NCBI GenBank assembly: GCA_050050615.1
Contig: JASFTV010000266.1
Span: 1 to 5,267 of the forward strand
Origin: JASFTV01 sp050050615
GTDB lineage: Bacteria; Desulfobacterota; DSM-4660; Desulfatiglandales; HGW-15
Reading direction: 5' to 3'
DNA length: 5,267 nt
Shown here: positions 1 through 5,267 of the stretch, one piece after another
Layout: each line of letters begins with the position of its first letter
Position numbering within the stretch: the stretch's first letter is position 1
Program-made: the position numbers and the translations under genes
Notes under the pieces: generated by a model
The model's database searches: none
Told to the model about the DNA's origin: nothing
What the model saw: the letters and a program-made list of their open reading frames with translations, nothing else

Positions 1-1010
1 GACGTTGCCACAACGATGATATTTTCGACGCCCACCTTCTTGATAACCTCTGGGCTCAATTGTTGATTCCCTCGGCCAAAGATATATCCCTGCCCACCAA
101 TTGGGGTGACGATGATCTTCGCCTTCCGCTCATTAATTAAGCGCAGCAGCTGAGCTTCATTCAAATCCACCGCCAGCAATTTGCCGTTCTGAACCGCGTC
201 AATGCCCAGCAATGTATTTTCCAGGCCAAGGCGTTTCATGACGGCTCGAGGCGTTGTGCCCGAACCGATGATATAGAGCCAATCGGGTTCCATGGCCTCC
301 ACTATCTGCTCTGCGATCGCCTCCATGGCCAGATCTTCGTGCTCCCCCCTGGCGGAGGCGGCTTTGGCGCCCTGAGTCAGCCGACGTTCAAGCGGCACCT
401 TGAGGTAGCCATACAAACGGGCTGAGATCCGGCCCTGGCGGAAGGCTTCCTCGTCGATATCCATGACTTCGCATTCTCTAACCGCCTTGACCCGACCACG
501 CAAAAACATCAAAGCAAGCGTTGCTGCCTGGGAAGGGTTGATGGCAAAGACGCCGGAGTGAATCTTTACCCCAGCAGGGATTCCTACAACCGGGGCACCC
601 AGGCCTAAAGCCTCGTAAATGTCCCGGGCTGTGCCGTCACCACCGGCAAACATGAGCAGGTCCAATCCCTGGTCAGCCATGTCTCTGGCCGCCCGGCGGG
701 TATCCTCGGCCGTGGTCCGGCCCGGTTCGATCTCGCCCGTAACGTGCGGCTCGAACCCGACTTGTCGGGCTTCCTCTTCACCCATCTCCACGGGATAGGT
801 GATCAATTCGATCTGATCAATGATAGAGACAAGCCCGGTGAGTGTCTCAACAGCCCGGTCTGGTGCAGTCGGGGTGGCACCCAATTCCCGGGCACGGCGG
901 AGGATCTCCTCCCCATCGCTTCCTTTGAGTCCTACCCGGCCGCCCATACCGGCGACCGGGTTGACGATGAGGCCTACTCTCTTTTTCTCGGCGTTCATAT
1001 CAGAGCGCAT
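1..1010 (-). CDS. ATP-NAD kinase family protein (AcoX/COG3199-like), C-terminus cut by window edge
   Basis: An open minus-strand frame of 336 complete codons reaches the left edge without a stop. The N-terminus is a beta-strand/loop, RVGLIVNPVAGMGGRVG (residues 11-27), followed by the NAD-kinase/diacylglycerol-kinase-type nucleotide motif GGDGT at 123-127 (context LLMFAGGDGTARD), a PAGVKIHSGVFAINP segment (145-159) and a C-terminal IIGSGTTPRAVMKRLG block (247-262). This order is typical of the predicted ATP-NAD kinase family that includes AcoX of acetoin dehydrogenase clusters. Proteins of this type are usually somewhat under 400 residues, so most of it is present. The predicted role is cytoplasmic phosphorylation of NAD or a related metabolite, but the substrate is not established for most members. 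The start at 1010 lies 4 bases after the gcvPB-like stop. An in-frame ATG at 998 is an alternative. Neither has a clear Shine-Dalgarno, which suggests coupling to upstream translation. Family assignment is firm; substrate is not. Confidence 0.88.
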   Translation of the reverse strand, partial: MRSDMNAEKKRVGLIVNPVAGMGGRVGLKGSDGEEILRRARELGATPTAPDRAVETLTGLVSIIDQIELITYPVEMGEEEARQVGFEPHVTGEIEPGRTTAEDTRRAARDMADQGLDLLMFAGGDGTARDIYEALGLGAPVVGIPAGVKIHSGVFAINPSQAATLALMFLRGRVKAVRECEVMDIDEEAFRQGRISARLYGYLKVPLERRLTQGAKAASARGEHEDLAMEAIAEQIVEAMEPDWLYIIGSGTTPRAVMKRLGLENTLLGIDAVQNGKLLAVDLNEAQLLRLINERKAKIIVTPIGGQGYIFGRGNQQLSPEVIKKVGVENIIVVAT

Positions 1011-1014
1011 GGAT

Positions 1015-2541
1015 CTAGAACTTGAAACCCTTTTTTCGATACATCCGCCAAGTCAGGGCCATGGTCTTGGGATCCTCAGAGGCCGCCATATCAATCTCCG
1101 CCACTGAGCATTTCTGGGGACCCTTGAGGATCGTTTCAGGGTTGGCATACGCTTCTTCGGACACGCGCCGCACAATGTCAATGAAGTTGTCGATTTCGTC
1201 TTTATCCATGCTCTCGGTCGGCTCTACCACCCAGGGCTCCTCAATATAGGGCGGGTAGCCTAGAGCGAATGTGCTGTTGGGGCCGTAGTCGGCTACCCGA
1301 AGGACGAAGTGGTGCGCCCCGACTCCGGTTTCGTCGAGCATTTTCTCAAAGCTATAGACCGTCTCTTCCATGCGGTAGCGGCCTTCCGCCATGGGGACAG
1401 TGATGCCCTGGATCTCTTTCATTTTCTTGAGAAGATAATTGTTATTCAAGACAGCGATGTCTGTGGCCGTTCTGATGCCCTGTGAGCCCATTGCCAAAAT
1501 CCAGGCATAGGCTCTGATCACATTGGGCACATTGCCGTAAAACTGTTTGACCCGGCCGATGCTCAATGGCCTGTCAAAATCCAGGAAGTAACGCTCCCCG
1601 TCAAACCCTACGGTCGGCGAAGGCAAGTATGGCTCCAATTCTTTGGAGACAACCACCACACCACACCCCGGGCCATAACCGCCGTGGGGACTGGAGAAAG
1701 CTTTGTGAAGGTTGTAGTGAATCAGGTCGAATTTCAGGTCACGCGGTGTAGCCCGGCCCATGACCGAGTTGGTATTGGCCGCATCATAGGCGAAAATGCC
1801 TCCCGCCTCATGGATCATGTCCGCCATGGTCAAAATGTTAGGATCAAAAATGCTCAGCGATGTCGGATTGGTCTGGATCATGCCGGCGGTTCGATCGGAC
1901 ACTGCTGCTTTGAAGGCCGCCATATCCAGGTTCCCGTCCTCTGTCTGGCCGATCGTAACCACGTTTAAGCCGGCGGTCTTAGCAGCCACAGCGTTCGTGC
2001 CGTGGGAGGTATAAGGGACGATCAGGTCGGTTTTGCCGTCGTTTCCGTGGTGTTTATGGTAGGCGGCAATAATAAGACATTCGGCAAACTCTGAAATGGT
2101 TCCCGAAGGCGGCTGAAAGCTCACCGCCTCGAAACCACTGATCGCCTTGAAGCACTCCCCCGCCCGGTAGAGGATTTCCAGCATCCCCTGGACCGTCTCC
2201 TCATCCTGAAAAGGGTGCAGATTAGCGACCTTAGCCGATCCGGCAAGGGCTTCGTTAATCTTTGGGTTATACTTCATGGCGCAGGTTCCCTCAGCATTGA
2301 AACCGGAGTCAACGCATGTGCTCTCCTGGGAGAGGCGGAAATAGTGTCGCATCACTTCTACTTCCGAAAGCTCCGGGATCTCAGGGAGTTGTTTCCGTCT
2401 CATATTTTTTGGGACAAAGGACCGACCTTCGCCGATTGTGTCTCTGATTTTATCTTCAATACGGGGTACCAGATGCCCCCTTGTTCCTGGCCGACCCATT
2501 TCAAAGATGCAAGGCTCATCATATCTTGCTTGCTGGTACAT
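1015..2541 (-). CDS. gcvPB: Glycine dehydrogenase (decarboxylating) subunit 2-like, GcvPB (divergent)
   Basis: PLP-dependent P-protein beta subunit. With GcvPA it would decarboxylate glycine and load the aminomethyl group onto lipoyl-GcvH in the cytoplasm. Numbering here counts the GTG at 2544 as residue 1. Visible landmarks are LSEVEVMRHYFRLS (59-72), CAMKYNPKINEAL (88-100), HGTN (181-184), TNPTSLSIF (225-233), FAYDAANTNSVMG (251-263) and the PLP-lysine block NLHKAFSSPHGGYGPG, with Lys281 as the expected Schiff-base residue. At about 508 residues it is slightly longer than usual because of its C-terminal tail. ATG at 2541 is preferred: it overlaps the gcvPA stop as TGATG and lies 8 bases from an AGGAGG. 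The GTG at 2544 would add one residue. Several near-invariant motifs differ from canonical GcvPB: GTISE where GAxGE is expected, DSGFNAEGTCAMKYNPK where DxGxYPLGSCTMKYNPK is expected, and YDAAN for YDGAN. Family membership is secure, but glycine as the substrate is not. Confidence 0.87.
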   Translation of the reverse strand: MYQQARYDEPCIFEMGRPGTRGHLVPRIEDKIRDTIGEGRSFVPKNMRRKQLPEIPELSEVEVMRHYFRLSQESTCVDSGFNAEGTCAMKYNPKINEALAGSAKVANLHPFQDEETVQGMLEILYRAGECFKAISGFEAVSFQPPSGTISEFAECLIIAAYHKHHGNDGKTDLIVPYTSHGTNAVAAKTAGLNVVTIGQTEDGNLDMAAFKAAVSDRTAGMIQTNPTSLSIFDPNILTMADMIHEAGGIFAYDAANTNSVMGRATPRDLKFDLIHYNLHKAFSSPHGGYGPGCGVVVVSKELEPYLPSPTVGFDGERYFLDFDRPLSIGRVKQFYGNVPNVIRAYAWILAMGSQGIRTATDIAVLNNNYLLKKMKEIQGITVPMAEGRYRMEETVYSFEKMLDETGVGAHHFVLRVADYGPNSTFALGYPPYIEEPWVVEPTESMDKDEIDNFIDIVRRVSEEAYANPETILKGPQKCSVAEIDMAASEDPKTMALTWRMYRKKGFKF

Positions 2542-3935
2542 CACAGTGACCTCCTTTTGGCAATCTCGCTTAAGGCAGTGATAAGTCGTTCGATGTCGTC
2601 CAGGGTATGTGCCTCAGTGACGCAATAAAGACCGCTCCGCCCAAGTTCCGGGTATTCCTTGGACAGGTCTTTTCCCCCCACGATGGCATAGTCCCGAAAA
2701 AGGGTTTTATTCACCGCGGAGACCTCGGTTTTGAGTGCGTCGAAATTGACCACGAATTCTTTGAAGTGCGATCCGCTAAAAACCGGCACCTCAATCCCAT
2801 CGATTTGCCCGATGCGCTTGATGGCGTAGTTTGCCTTACGGGTGATGGTTTCCCCCAGATCGCGCATGCCTTGAGGGCCGAGCAGACTCATATAGACCGC
2901 TGCCCCGATGGCACAGAGGTTGCTCGACGATCCGATCAAGGAGGTGGCGTTTTCGCGCTGGTGAAAGAAATGTCGACGATCCCACAAAGTGTCCAGATAC
3001 CCCCTCCCCTTCCCGTCTACCGTAGGAGCCACAGCCCCAACGTAGCCGGGGAGTTGTTCGAGATATTCCGGATCGTCCTTGCAGCCGAATATCCCCAAAA
3101 AGTTCCCACCAAAATTCATATGCAAACCCAAAGGCTGCGCCTCGCCCACCACGATGTCGGCGCCACAGTCACCCGGCGATCTCAAAATCCCCAGGGACGA
3201 GGCATCCACACCGATGATGAAGAGCGCCCCTGCCCCTTGAGCCATGCGAGCCAGATCATCGACCTGGTCCTCAATAATACCAAGGTAAGTTGGATTCTCA
3301 ACATAGAGGGCTGCCGTGTCAGGGGTTATTTTCTGCTCTAAGTCTTCCAGATCCAGAGTCCCGCTCTTGCTGTCAAAGCTTGCCGAAACTAACCGAGCCC
3401 CGCTCCACTCGGTGTACATCTTGATCACGCCTAACCTGTCTGGACTTATGTTCGCGGGAACCAGAATCTGATTGCGCCCTGTCAGCCTTCGTGCCATGTT
3501 GGCGGCTTCGGCGGCCGCGGCAGCCCAGTCATAGACCGAGTTGATGACCACGTCCATGTCGATGAGTTCAGCTATGAGGCTCTGATACTCGAACAGGGCC
3601 TGCATTTTGCCCTTCTCGGGTTCAGGCAGCCCGAGATAGGCTGTTTTGAATTCTGTTCGATTGATAATTTCATCAACCACAGCTGGCACATAATGAGGCC
3701 AGCAACCGGCTCCGCAAAACACCAGCATATGTTCATGATTTCTTGATAGGATACCTTCGATGTGCCTTCGCAGTTCGTACTCGGTCATGGGGCCTGGGAG
3801 CTCGAATAATTCAGATCGAACAGGGAGGTCCGCAAAAAGCGCCTCCGTGTCTTTGATGCCGATCTCCCTCATCAACGCCTTCTTGATCTCGGGCACAGAA
3901 TTCGGAATGTAGGGGTGTACAAACGTTTCTCCCAT
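2541..3935 (-). CDS. gcvPA: Glycine dehydrogenase (decarboxylating) subunit 1-like, GcvPA (divergent)
   Basis: Alpha subunit of the two-subunit glycine decarboxylase (P-protein), 464 residues, close to the normal family length. P-protein features are an N-terminal IGIKDTEALFADLP (25-38), FCGAGCWPHYVPAVVDEI (73-90, equivalent to the FLGAGxYxHYxP block), FEYQSLIAELIDMDVV (115-130), GADIVVGEAQPLGLHMNFGG (258-277) and GRGYLDTLWDRRHFFHQREN (310-329). The start at 3935 is supported by AGAGGAG six bases upstream. The gene opens a tight operon with the GcvPB-like and NAD-kinase-like genes, behind a leader of about 225 bases. Unusual points are LGLPEPEKGKMQ (101-112) where canonical proteins read TPYQPEvSQGxLQ, and HQRENATSLIGSSS (325-338) in place of HIRREKATSNICTN. 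These are among the most conserved stretches of GcvPA, so this is probably a paralogue rather than the housekeeping enzyme. Its substrate and its lipoyl partner are unknown. Confidence 0.87.
   Translation of the reverse strand: MGETFVHPYIPNSVPEIKKALMREIGIKDTEALFADLPVRSELFELPGPMTEYELRRHIEGILSRNHEHMLVFCGAGCWPHYVPAVVDEIINRTEFKTAYLGLPEPEKGKMQALFEYQSLIAELIDMDVVINSVYDWAAAAAEAANMARRLTGRNQILVPANISPDRLGVIKMYTEWSGARLVSASFDSKSGTLDLEDLEQKITPDTAALYVENPTYLGIIEDQVDDLARMAQGAGALFIIGVDASSLGILRSPGDCGADIVVGEAQPLGLHMNFGGNFLGIFGCKDDPEYLEQLPGYVGAVAPTVDGKGRGYLDTLWDRRHFFHQRENATSLIGSSSNLCAIGAAVYMSLLGPQGMRDLGETITRKANYAIKRIGQIDGIEVPVFSGSHFKEFVVNFDALKTEVSAVNKTLFRDYAIVGGKDLSKEYPELGRSGLYCVTEAHTLDDIERLITALSEIAKRRSL
2550..2555 (-). 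promoter_or_regulatory. Ribosome binding site of the gcvPB-like gene, inside the end of gcvPA
   Basis: AGGAGG on the minus strand lies 5 bases before GTG 2544 and 8 bases before ATG 2541. It is formed by the last sense codons of the GcvPA-like protein (the KRRSL tail). With the one-base TGA/ATG overlap this indicates translational coupling of the two subunits, consistent with a fixed stoichiometry. Confidence 0.8.
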
Positions 3936-3941
3936 GTTCTA

Positions 3942-3948
3942 CTCCTCT
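3942..3948 (-). promoter_or_regulatory. Ribosome binding site of the gcvPA-like gene
   Basis: AGAGGAG on the minus strand, six bases before the ATG at 3935. The strength and spacing are near ideal and fix the start of the first operon gene. Confidence 0.85.
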
Positions 3949-4014
3949 TTTGGTGGATTTCCGTCTCGGCACTAAGGCCTTGCTCAGAAAGTTCCCTTGG
4001 GTCTCATTTCATGC

Positions 4015-4034
4015 CGGGTAAAGTCATTCACCCG
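4015..4034 (-). other. Hairpin in the gcvPA leader
   Basis: In the minus-strand RNA, CGGGUGAA pairs with UUUACCCG around a UGAC tetraloop, giving eight pairs including one G-U. It lies about 80 bases before the gcvPA start. It has no following T-run, so it does not look like a simple terminator. It may be a leader structure or chance; function unknown. Confidence 0.45.
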
Positions 4035-4164
4035 CAGATCGCACCAAATTACAGGCCAACTCCTTTCATTTCAGACTTATCCTAATTCTCTATGTCCTTT
4101 AGCAATCCATGAACCTCTTCAAGTCTCTTTCTGGAAAATGGGCGAGGAAGGATGAATCGCTGGT

Positions 4165-4182
4165 CCCCAGTCTATTTTGGGG
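4165..4182. repeat. Inverted repeat enclosing the -10 box (possible operator)
   Basis: CCCCA and TGGGG arms (4165-4169 and 4178-4182) flank an 8-base centre, and the pair brackets the predicted -10 element TAGACT. A dyad at this position could bind a repressor, or be an incidental hairpin at the start of the transcript. No known operator motif was recognised. Confidence 0.4.
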
Positions 4183-4197
4183 TTACTCGCCTGTCAA
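4169..4197 (-). promoter_or_regulatory. Sigma-70-type promoter for the gcvPA-gcvPB-kinase operon
   Basis: The minus strand has a perfect -35 box TTGACA (4197-4192), a 17-base spacer, and TAGACT (4174-4169) matching TATAAT at four of six positions. The expected transcription start is near 4162, giving a leader of about 225 bases before ATG 3935. The spacing and the position between two gene units support it. There is no experimental evidence, and the -10 box is only moderate. Confidence 0.55.
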
Positions 4198-4226
4198 GAA
4201 GGCTTCGTGCCATCGGCGGCTTCAGA

Positions 4227-4251
4227 GCGAGATGGGTTTAACCCATTTCGC
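4227..4251. repeat. 25-base near-perfect palindrome
   Basis: The left arm GCGAGATGGGTT (4227-4238) and right arm AACCCATTTCGC (4240-4251) are complementary at 11 of 12 positions around a single central T at 4239. It sits directly beside a second palindrome and shares its last three bases with it. There is no T-run on either side. It could be part of a dispersed palindromic element or a protein-binding dyad upstream of the operon promoter, whose -35 box begins about 30 bases away. Confidence 0.6.
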
Positions 4252-4266
4252 GTTTTGAAAAACGCG
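4249..4266. repeat. 18-base perfect inverted repeat
   Basis: CGCGTTTT (4249-4256) and AAAACGCG (4259-4266) are exact reverse complements separated by only two bases (GA). On the minus strand its T-run is also the U-tract of the neighbouring candidate terminator, so the two structures would compete. Confidence 0.6.
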
Positions 4267-4288
4267 GGGGCATACGTCCTGCACCCCC
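4258..4288 (-). terminator. Candidate intrinsic terminator downstream of the dehalogenase-like gene
   Basis: On the minus strand GGGGG (4288-4284) pairs with CCCCC (4270-4266), with two possible G-U pairs extending the stem across a 13-base interval. After GCG comes TTTTT (4262-4258). It lies 60-90 bases after the stop of the dehalogenase-like gene and before the operon promoter, as expected for a terminator between two units. The stem is short and the T-run is three bases off the stem, so confidence is modest. Confidence 0.4.
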
Positions 4289-4324
4289 ACAAAACGACGC
4301 GCCATTCACCCCCGCCCTTCCGGA

Positions 4325-4347
4325 CGCGGCTCTCTGCCGCGGTTTTT
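4325..4347 (+). terminator. Terminator-like hairpin facing the plus direction, abutting the dehalogenase stop
   Basis: CGCGGC (4325-4330) and GCCGCG (4336-4341) form a six-pair GC stem with a five-base loop, followed by G and TTTTT (4343-4347). This has the textbook order on the plus strand, where no gene is recognised upstream. On the minus strand the same stem follows the TAG stop by five A residues and has no T-run. It may block antisense transcription into the dehalogenase-like gene, or protect the 3' end of its mRNA. Confidence 0.45.
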
Positions 4348-5267
4348 CTAGACTTCGGGACGGAGATCTGACGCTCTGGGATAGTCCAGCCAAGGTGAGA
4401 CTTGCTTTGGCCTCCATTTTTTCCCGTAAATGATATTGTCCAAGTGGGGAAAGACCGCTCGGGCCACCGGTGAGCGGGCGACAAACCAGCGGACCAGTCG
4501 GTGCATGGGCGTATCGGGTCTGCCAAAGGGGCAAATGCCCATGCAGATAGCGCAGTCGGTGCCTGCCTTGCCCCAGAATTCATAGCAGGATTCCTCATCA
4601 AGCTTCCATTTGTTGACGCCATTGTGCACAACTTTGTCGCCGGCCGGGATAGATCGGGACGGACAGGATATCGCGCATTTCTTGCATCTTTTACAAAACC
4701 CGTCTGCACCGATAGAGATTGGCTTATCAGGCACCAGGGGCATGTCGGTGGTGGTGGCAAAAACCCGCACGCGCGGACCGAATTTGTCGGCAATCAGATA
4801 TCCGAGACGGCCAAGCTCGCCCAGCCCGGCATCCACAGCTAGGGGCACAGGCAGCAAGTCGTAGTGGAAGAAGTGCTGGGCTACGGCTTTGTAACCCATT
4901 GCCGAGAACCATTGGGCCAGGATAGTGCTGACATACTCCCCTTTGCAATATTGGGTTGCGCTCTCAGCCAAAGTCGGGGTATGGGGAGCGGCAGAAACGT
5001 GTTCATGGCTCATTTCAGTGGCGAAGACTACCGCATACGGGAGGGACTCAGGCATTTCCATGCCCCATTTATCCCATTCGTCGTAATGGATTTCCCCCCT
5101 GTGCGAATAAGCCCAAAGCGGATTGACGCGGCAAACGCCAACCAGATCTGCTCCCAGATGCAAGGCGAAATTTTTTACAATATCGGCCGCCTTTTCAGGA
5201 GGCACCTTTTGTGGTAGATTTTCAGGGTCAGGCTCGGCCACAGCATGATTGCCCATGAAGCCGCACA
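4348..5267 (-). CDS. Reductive dehalogenase-domain protein with two [4Fe-4S] clusters, N-terminus beyond the window
   Basis: The minus-strand frame is open to the right edge. The first visible ATG is at 5256, but C-G-F codons precede it in frame, and the visible part corresponds to the central and C-terminal portion of RdhA-type proteins, so the true start is probably outside. Residues are counted from 5256. The corrinoid-binding/catalytic core includes LGADLVGVCRVNPLWAYSH (34-52), a QYCKGEYVS segment whose Tyr103 sits where the catalytic tyrosine of characterised dehalogenases would fall by recalled alignment, PLAVDAGLGELGRLGYLI (138-155) and FGPRVRVFATTTDMPL (159-174). The clusters are C188-C191-C194-C198P and C224/C235-C238-C242P. 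The ending IIYGKKWRP is also family-like. The role would be a cobamide-dependent reductive reaction; many such proteins in Desulfobacterota have no proven organohalide substrate. Whether it has a Tat signal or a membrane anchor cannot be seen. QueG is a distant alternative, less consistent with the motifs. Confidence 0.85.
   Translation of the reverse strand, partial: CGFMGNHAVAEPDPENLPQKVPPEKAADIVKNFALHLGADLVGVCRVNPLWAYSHRGEIHYDEWDKWGMEMPESLPYAVVFATEMSHEHVSAAPHTPTLAESATQYCKGEYVSTILAQWFSAMGYKAVAQHFFHYDLLPVPLAVDAGLGELGRLGYLIADKFGPRVRVFATTTDMPLVPDKPISIGADGFCKRCKKCAISCPSRSIPAGDKVVHNGVNKWKLDEESCYEFWGKAGTDCAICMGICPFGRPDTPMHRLVRWFVARSPVARAVFPHLDNIIYGKKWRPKQVSPWLDYPRASDLRPEV

Larger units (their letters stand above)
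3936..4347. other. 412-base intergenic region: terminator, palindromes, promoter and leader
   Basis: This is the only long non-coding stretch in the window. Reading in the direction of transcription, from 4347 down, it holds a GC-rich hairpin next to the dehalogenase stop, a G5/C5 stem followed by a T-run, two strong palindromes, a TTGACA promoter, and a leader with one stable hairpin and the gcvPA ribosome site. No tRNA, convincing small ORF or recognised riboswitch was seen. Confidence 0.8.

Noticed and set aside
744..1107. Two overlapping plus-strand frames over the kinase-like gene
   Set aside because: Both are antisense to a minus-strand frame that encodes the intact GGDGT kinase motif and continues to the window edge.
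2607..3341. Plus-strand open frame of 244 codons
   Set aside because: It is antisense to the GcvPA-like gene, whose translation shows clear family motifs. The plus-strand product has no recognisable domain and is rich in unusual residue runs.
3984..4031. Possible 15-codon leader peptide on the minus strand starting at GTG 4031
   Set aside because: There is no Shine-Dalgarno at a workable distance and no notable codon run for attenuation, and its length is expected by chance.
4040..4070. Sigma-54-like TTGGCC...TTGGTGC on the minus strand
   Set aside because: The invariant GG and GC elements do not fall at the required 10-base spacing.
3936..4162. Glycine or cobalamin riboswitch in the gcvPA leader
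   Set aside because: I could not find the glycine aptamer core (CCGAAGG-type block and its partner strands) or a B12-box-like block. Only a loose CUGAGCAAGG-type resemblance was seen.
4194..4793. Minus-strand open frame of 199 codons overlapping the dehalogenase-like gene
   Set aside because: It is a shifted frame of the same strand, with a proline/arginine-rich translation that runs through the palindrome cluster. It has no ribosome site and no family motifs.
4348..5256. Epoxyqueuosine reductase (QueG) for the iron-sulfur protein
   Set aside because: The AVDAGLGELGR core, the CYEFW...GTDCAICMGICPF second-cluster pattern and the IIYGKKWRP ending fit reductive-dehalogenase-type proteins better. 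QueG is a related but distinct family.
5254..5256. ATG at 5256 as the true start of the dehalogenase-like gene
   Set aside because: The frame stays open to the window edge, no ribosome site is seen in the 11 bases available, and family proteins have a substantial N-terminal part before this point.

Overview
The window is a minus-strand gene block from what is most likely an anaerobic bacterium, probably Desulfobacterota (sulfate-reducer-like). That guess rests on gene content: a corrinoid/iron-sulfur reductive-dehalogenase-type protein, a two-subunit glycine decarboxylase (P-protein) pair and an ATP-NAD-kinase-family protein. Base composition looks intermediate in GC. No rRNA, marker gene or mobile element is present to prove the taxonomy.

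Layout, in transcription order (right to left): (1) 5267-4348, a reductive dehalogenase-domain protein whose N-terminus lies beyond the right edge; (2) 4347-3936, a 412-base non-coding stretch with several hairpins, a candidate terminator for gene 1, a good sigma-70-type promoter and a leader of about 225 bases; (3) 3935-2541, a GcvPA-like protein; (4) 2541-1015, a GcvPB-like protein whose start overlaps the stop of gene 3 by one base; (5) 1010-1, an ATP-NAD kinase family (AcoX/COG3199-like) protein that runs off the left edge. Genes 3-5 are packed like one operon, with a 1-base overlap and then a 4-base gap.

In the textbook glycine cleavage system, GcvPA and GcvPB together form the PLP enzyme that decarboxylates glycine and passes an aminomethyl group to lipoyl-GcvH. 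Here both subunits keep the fold-defining motifs and the PLP lysine, but several of the most invariant P-protein signatures are substituted. No gcvH, gcvT or lipoyl-handling gene is visible. The main interest is therefore that this may be a specialised P-protein paralogue, perhaps acting on a substrate other than glycine or with a dedicated partner, in an operon with an NAD-kinase-like protein and next to a corrinoid redox enzyme. Any functional link between the dehalogenase-like protein and the operon is an inference, because the gap between them has its own promoter.
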